A stretch of DNA of 64,000 bases from Ignelater luminosus (taxonomy: Eukaryota > Arthropoda > Insecta > Coleoptera > Elateridae), in NCBI GenBank assembly GCA_011009095.1, contig VTPC01091033.1, positions 320,795 through 384,794 on the forward strand. The letters are read 5' to 3'. Below are positions 60,100-64,000 of this stretch, one piece after another; positions within the stretch are counted from its first letter, which is position 1; each line of letters begins with the position of its first letter. A program made the position numbers and the translations under genes. Below the pieces are notes generated by a model. It had not been told where the DNA came from and did no database searches. It worked only from the letters and a program-made list of their open reading frames with translations.

Positions 60100-62370
60100 G
60101 TAGAAGTCTATCGTATGTCACTGCCACCAACACCCTGTATATGAAACTTAAATTTCCAAGATTTTGATTACAATGGTTTGTTAATTACTGATACTGATAA
60201 AGTGATAACCATTTAATATTAAATTTGGGACACCCTACACTTTTTTATCACAAACGAGTGTATATCTTCAGAGCAATGGGGATTAAATAAACGCGTGCGT
60301 AAAATAGAATTAATTAGAAATTTAAGGCGTCATGGGTGTGGTTGCGACACTACAGTGTAACCTAAATGCATTGAATTTCTTCATTATCATTAATTTGTAG
60401 TTTGTAAAGTGCATTTACTCGTTAGATTCAAATAAAATACTCTAGGGGAGGTTTACTAATCGTCATTTTTTTATTAAGTTGGCAGTAAATAAATTTGAAT
60501 GATGTTTATAACAATTGGATCAGTAACGTTCATTTGTTTTATAAAAATAAACCCGCAATGACAATAAACTAACCTTCAAAACCTATGTTGTTACTTTAAT
60601 AACCAAGGTAAGGAATTTTTCGGCGGCTTCAAGTATTTTACTTTTCTCAACAAACTTAAACATAAATAATGAGAAGAAAAGCGTTTACCTTATGTTAGTT
60701 TTAAAATGGGTGCGTATACGTGAATTTAGTGGTCACATAATAAATTTTATAAATAGAATGAGGCTATTCATACATGAAGTATAAAAATAGTTCTTCCGTA
60801 CATACAAAATTTGTTTTTCTTTTTATATTTATCATCTAGTAAGAAATCCATTTTGCAAATCATTAACTTATGCTAATTTAGATTTAAAAGATCCAACCTC
60901 AAGAAAAAAGTTCTATAACGATAAATAAAAGTGGCATCGTGCATACTATTCGTATAATCGTTTTACTATTACCACCGTTACAGGAATACTTTAATGTTAT
61001 GTTATCTAATAATAAACTCAAGGATTCATTGACTCAGAAATGTTTAATTTGGAACACAGAAGTGTCTACTTTTTATTAAAACAGTAGAAATTAATTGAAA
61101 TACAATAGGTAGGAATTTTATTGTATTGTAGTCTAAATATAAGTGGTACTTTTTATTTGCGATATTGACAGTTTTTAAAAATGGTTTAGTTACATAAAAA
61201 AAACTTATTTCAATGATTTCAATCATGTCAGTCAATAACAAGTACAAGGGGCATTCTTTTGTTTATGAAAACATAAAAACTTCGAAGATCCTAAAAAATC
61301 TCCCAGAGTTATTATTAATGATGACAATATCTACTCAGCGGATGTCAGAAATAAACAGTTAATTGTCATTACCTAACCTAAAAAAATTATTATTGAAATA
61401 ATCAAACATTGCATAACGTGATTATTGATAAATCTAGTAGTCTATTATAATTGAAGATACACCTTTTAAATTTACAACTAAGAGCCAAATACTAAATATA
61501 AAAACCTTTTTATTAGCATTGTAAGCCAATGAAGTCATAATAAATTTCTTATCAACAAAAACCTTTCTTCCGTATACACAAAGGCATGAAATAAAACCAC
61601 TTCCGTTACAATTTTGAAAATCTGCCAATATTTTGCAATGATTCGCACAAAAATGAAAACCGATTTCTTTAGAAAGTGATCTCTACTATTAGTATACATA
61701 AATAAATATTGAGTCTTACTATAAATTAGACAACAAAAGCTGTTTATTAATAACAATCCAACGTTAACCTAAATAGTCTTCTTTTTGAAAATCACGGAAA
61801 TCATAAAATCTAAACGAATCGTTTTATAGCATACAAAATTCGGTAATATTTAAATTTAGCACATTCCACACTAGCATAATTTAATATTATTCAAAATTAG
61901 TTTTCAATGACGTGTGTTAATATTTATTTTAGATTTTAGATGATGAAGAATTTTCGAAATTAAAAATAAAACTCCTTTCGGTACCAATGCGTTATTTTTT
62001 ACATGCTTAAAAGGCGCGCGTTTCGTAAACAAGCCAGAAATAATAAATACTCACGTTCATATTTGTATAGGAAACAAATCTCCCTCCTTAAAATGGAACA
62101 GTTTACATCAAAAAGCACATCTTTGAAGATCTCTTGAACACAATATTGCACCCAGAGCAACGATCAGCGATCTTTTGATGACTAGCCACGCTAATTCTAA
62201 TATTAGAACGACCGCCTTGACAAAATGCCAAAAGTTTTGGTATTTATACGACGAGCATACCAAGACGTTGTTAATTTACTACCATTTAATTATAATTCAT
62301 TATTTTACTATATTCGGGTTTTTTACCAATTAGTAAGTTGAAAAATCTAATACTACTGGCCTTTCTTTTT
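60100..62370. other. No gene seen; AT-rich noncoding
   Basis: AT-rich sequence with two GACACCCT/CACCCTGTAT boxes (60131 and about 60228) and no supported exon. Confidence 0.5.
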
Positions 62371-62526
62371 TATAGTTTATTCATGTGGTAGATCTTAATT
62401 AGGCTTGTTGCAATATAAATAAAAGAATAGGAAGTATCAAATAATCAGTAAGAGCGGTTGAAAGTTGAAAAGAAGCGTGACCTATTAACGTTATATACGG
62501 TTGTAATGAAGTTACAGAGTTCCGAG

Positions 62527-62595
62527 TTATTTCCATTTGAGGTATTTACCAAGCTCTTCTCTCAAGGATTCTAATTCCTTCTTCTGGGAGTTAAA
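62527..62595 (-). CDS. Possible last coding exon of an unidentified minus-strand gene
   Basis: On the minus strand a polypyrimidine acceptor (TTTTTTTTTAG at 62596) is followed by 22 open codons, FNSQKKELESLREELGKYLKWK. The stop is at 62527-62529, and an AATAAA on the same strand lies at 62376-62381. The peptide has coiled-coil spacing and good codon sense. The gene it would belong to lies beyond or near the right edge and I do not recognise it. It could instead be a chance frame. Confidence 0.35.
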   Translation of the reverse strand, partial: FNSQKKELESLREELGKYLKWK

Positions 62596-62843
62596 CTAAA
62601 AAAAAAGCATTGAAATAATAAATAAAACATTAGCAAACCATACAAAAAATCCTTAAACAATTTTTGCTATTTTTCCAAATAACACTTGCTGAGATTCGAA
62701 GAAAATCAAATTTTGCCTGTAATTCAAACACAAAAGAAGAGTCTTATTGCACCAACGAACTCAGCAGAAAAAAGTAGATCAAGAACGTGTATTTAGTTTT
62801 TTTCTGGTTTTTCTAGTTTCTGAGATTTACCTTGAATTTGGGC

Positions 62844-63290
62844 CACCCTGTATAACTGCTTTGTTACGTATAACAGATAACATTATTAAAGCGTATGACG
62901 AAGGTAAACGCACTTTATTGATTCTGTTAGACTTTAGCAAAGCATTTGATACAATAAACCACATGACCTAAGTAGTTAGTGCCCAAACTTGCTGAAAATG
63001 TTGTTAGCCCGATGCAAAACTATTTGTCTAACAGAACACAAAGAGTTATAGAACGCGTAACAAGACTTCTTCACATGTTGATGTTACCAGAGGAGTGCCA
63101 CGGGAATCCAATTTAGGATCTCTGTTGGTCACCTTGTATACCAGGGGTCGTTGTGATTTCTCGAAGGTCGGTCATTGCCATATGCTTGTATACTGATACA
63201 GACTATACCTAAAAGTATTATACGTTTTGCCCAAATAATGCCGATAGTGCAGTTAAGACATTACACAGCTATTTCAGGGCTTCCACACGT
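62844..63290 (+). pseudogene. LINE reverse-transcriptase fragment
   Basis: TLLILLDFSKAFDTINH (62918-62965) is the RT palm motif of Jockey/CR1-like elements. VDVTRGVPRESNLGSLL near 63.08-63.12 kb is a decayed form of the GVPQGS box, and later frames degrade. It starts right after a CACCCTGTAT box. Confidence 0.75.
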
Positions 63291-63719
63291 TGTGATGCAT
63301 AAAAAAGTGAAAACAGTGAATTAATTTAGCAAATAAAGTGAGAAATAATAAATAACTGGGCAGGTCTTGAGATAAACCGAAAAGCGTATAACTATTCCAC
63401 TGTTGCCAAGTCTATAAAATCTTTTTCCCCACCCACCTAACAAAAATGTCGCTATTAACGTTACGAAAATCCCCAACTTCAAAGATTCTTGAAATAATGC
63501 TTGTGTCCACAAGCTGTAGTGCCGCTGACGCGCTATCAGTGCTGTCAACCCTTTATTTTTACATTTTGGAAGATTTCTATTAAAGAAATCAGGAGATTCC
63601 GCTATAAAATCAGGAGACTAAAATCTAAAACAAGAGAAAATCAAGAATTGTGAGAGTGAGATAACAGCTTACCCTGCACGACAAAATCATTTGTTAATTG
63701 TAGGCCATAAATTAGAGCT

Positions 63720-64000
63720 GTGAACGGGTCAGAATTTTCAGGCCCGATTCGACTGGAGGCTAGTTTAGCGCGGCCCAACGGGTCCTAATAGCTCGAGAAG
63801 CCCGAAGGACCGAGAAATGCCAAGGCCCAACAGGCCGGAACAGCACTAACATTCCGACAGACCCGAGAAACTCAAAAGGCCGAAAAGTCTAAAGGCCAAA
63901 ACTGTCCAAAAAGCACGACGGCTCGACAAACCCTTATGGTCCGACAGACCCGAGAGGTCTGATATGTCCGTGAGATCCAAACGGCTTGATAGACCCGAAG
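63720..64000. repeat. Degenerate GC-rich minisatellite at right edge
   Basis: Irregular repetition of GACCCGAGA, AGGCCGAAA and GGCTCGA-like units of roughly 10-13 bp. It runs off the end of the window. Confidence 0.6.

Overview
This window is eukaryotic, AT-rich and repeat-rich. It is best read as insect nuclear DNA, probably from a beetle or another holometabolous insect. The reasons are a LUBEL-type linear-ubiquitin ligase, a ZAD/C2H2 zinc-finger gene (an arthropod-expanded family), many short introns with GT/AG borders, non-LTR and Ty3/gypsy relics, hAT-like and other inverted-repeat elements, and satellite arrays. Placement below insect level is inference. A run of 10 Ns (52120-52129) shows it is a draft assembly.

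Left part (1-19.2 kb): no coding gene could be supported. It holds two satellite families. One is AT-rich, with a period of about 125-155 bp and a GAAACA..TGTTTC palindrome (about 3.4-4.4, 9.4-11.7 and 14.2-15.3 kb). The other is GC-rich, with a palindrome of the type GCCGCCGCAGGCGGC (about 4.4-5.8 kb, with outliers at 1-240 and 15.9 kb). A homopurine tract of about 750 bp lies at 13.45-14.2 kb.

19.9-20.8 kb (+): a complete three-exon gene for a UPF0711/C18orf21-like protein, a family I recall being linked to RNase MRP. 21.7-26.7 kb: an unidentified interspersed repeat split by a 2,941-bp hAT-like element. That element has an 8-bp target duplication and carries a decayed non-LTR reverse transcriptase.

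28.2-54.2 kb (-): a LUBEL (HOIP/RNF31-type) gene. I assembled it from 22 successive exons (23 counting an alternative exon) whose phases all agree, giving about 2,636 residues. In order it encodes a short N-terminal motif, a B-box, Ser/Arg/Pro-rich linkers, an NZF finger, UBA-like helices, a 1,081-codon low-complexity exon, UBA, RING1, IBR, RING2 with its catalytic Cys, and the linear-chain-determining domain (LDD). The last part of the LDD is encoded twice, in two tandem homologous exons of exactly 169 nt. They share the same phases and can only be used one at a time without a frameshift. These look like undescribed mutually exclusive exons in the part of the enzyme that positions the acceptor ubiquitin, and this is the main finding. 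The 12.3-kb first recognised intron contains, on the opposite strand, a complete ZAD zinc-finger gene with 11 C2H2 fingers (42.2-45.8 kb), plus a 3'-truncated LINE and two short inverted-repeat elements.

54.2-64 kb: two decayed Ty3/gypsy relics in opposite orientation (55.1-57.3 minus; 57.9-59.2 plus, with a likely 3' LTR), a possible last exon of another minus-strand gene (62.5 kb), a LINE reverse-transcriptase fragment (62.8-63.3 kb) and a degenerate GC-rich minisatellite at the right edge.
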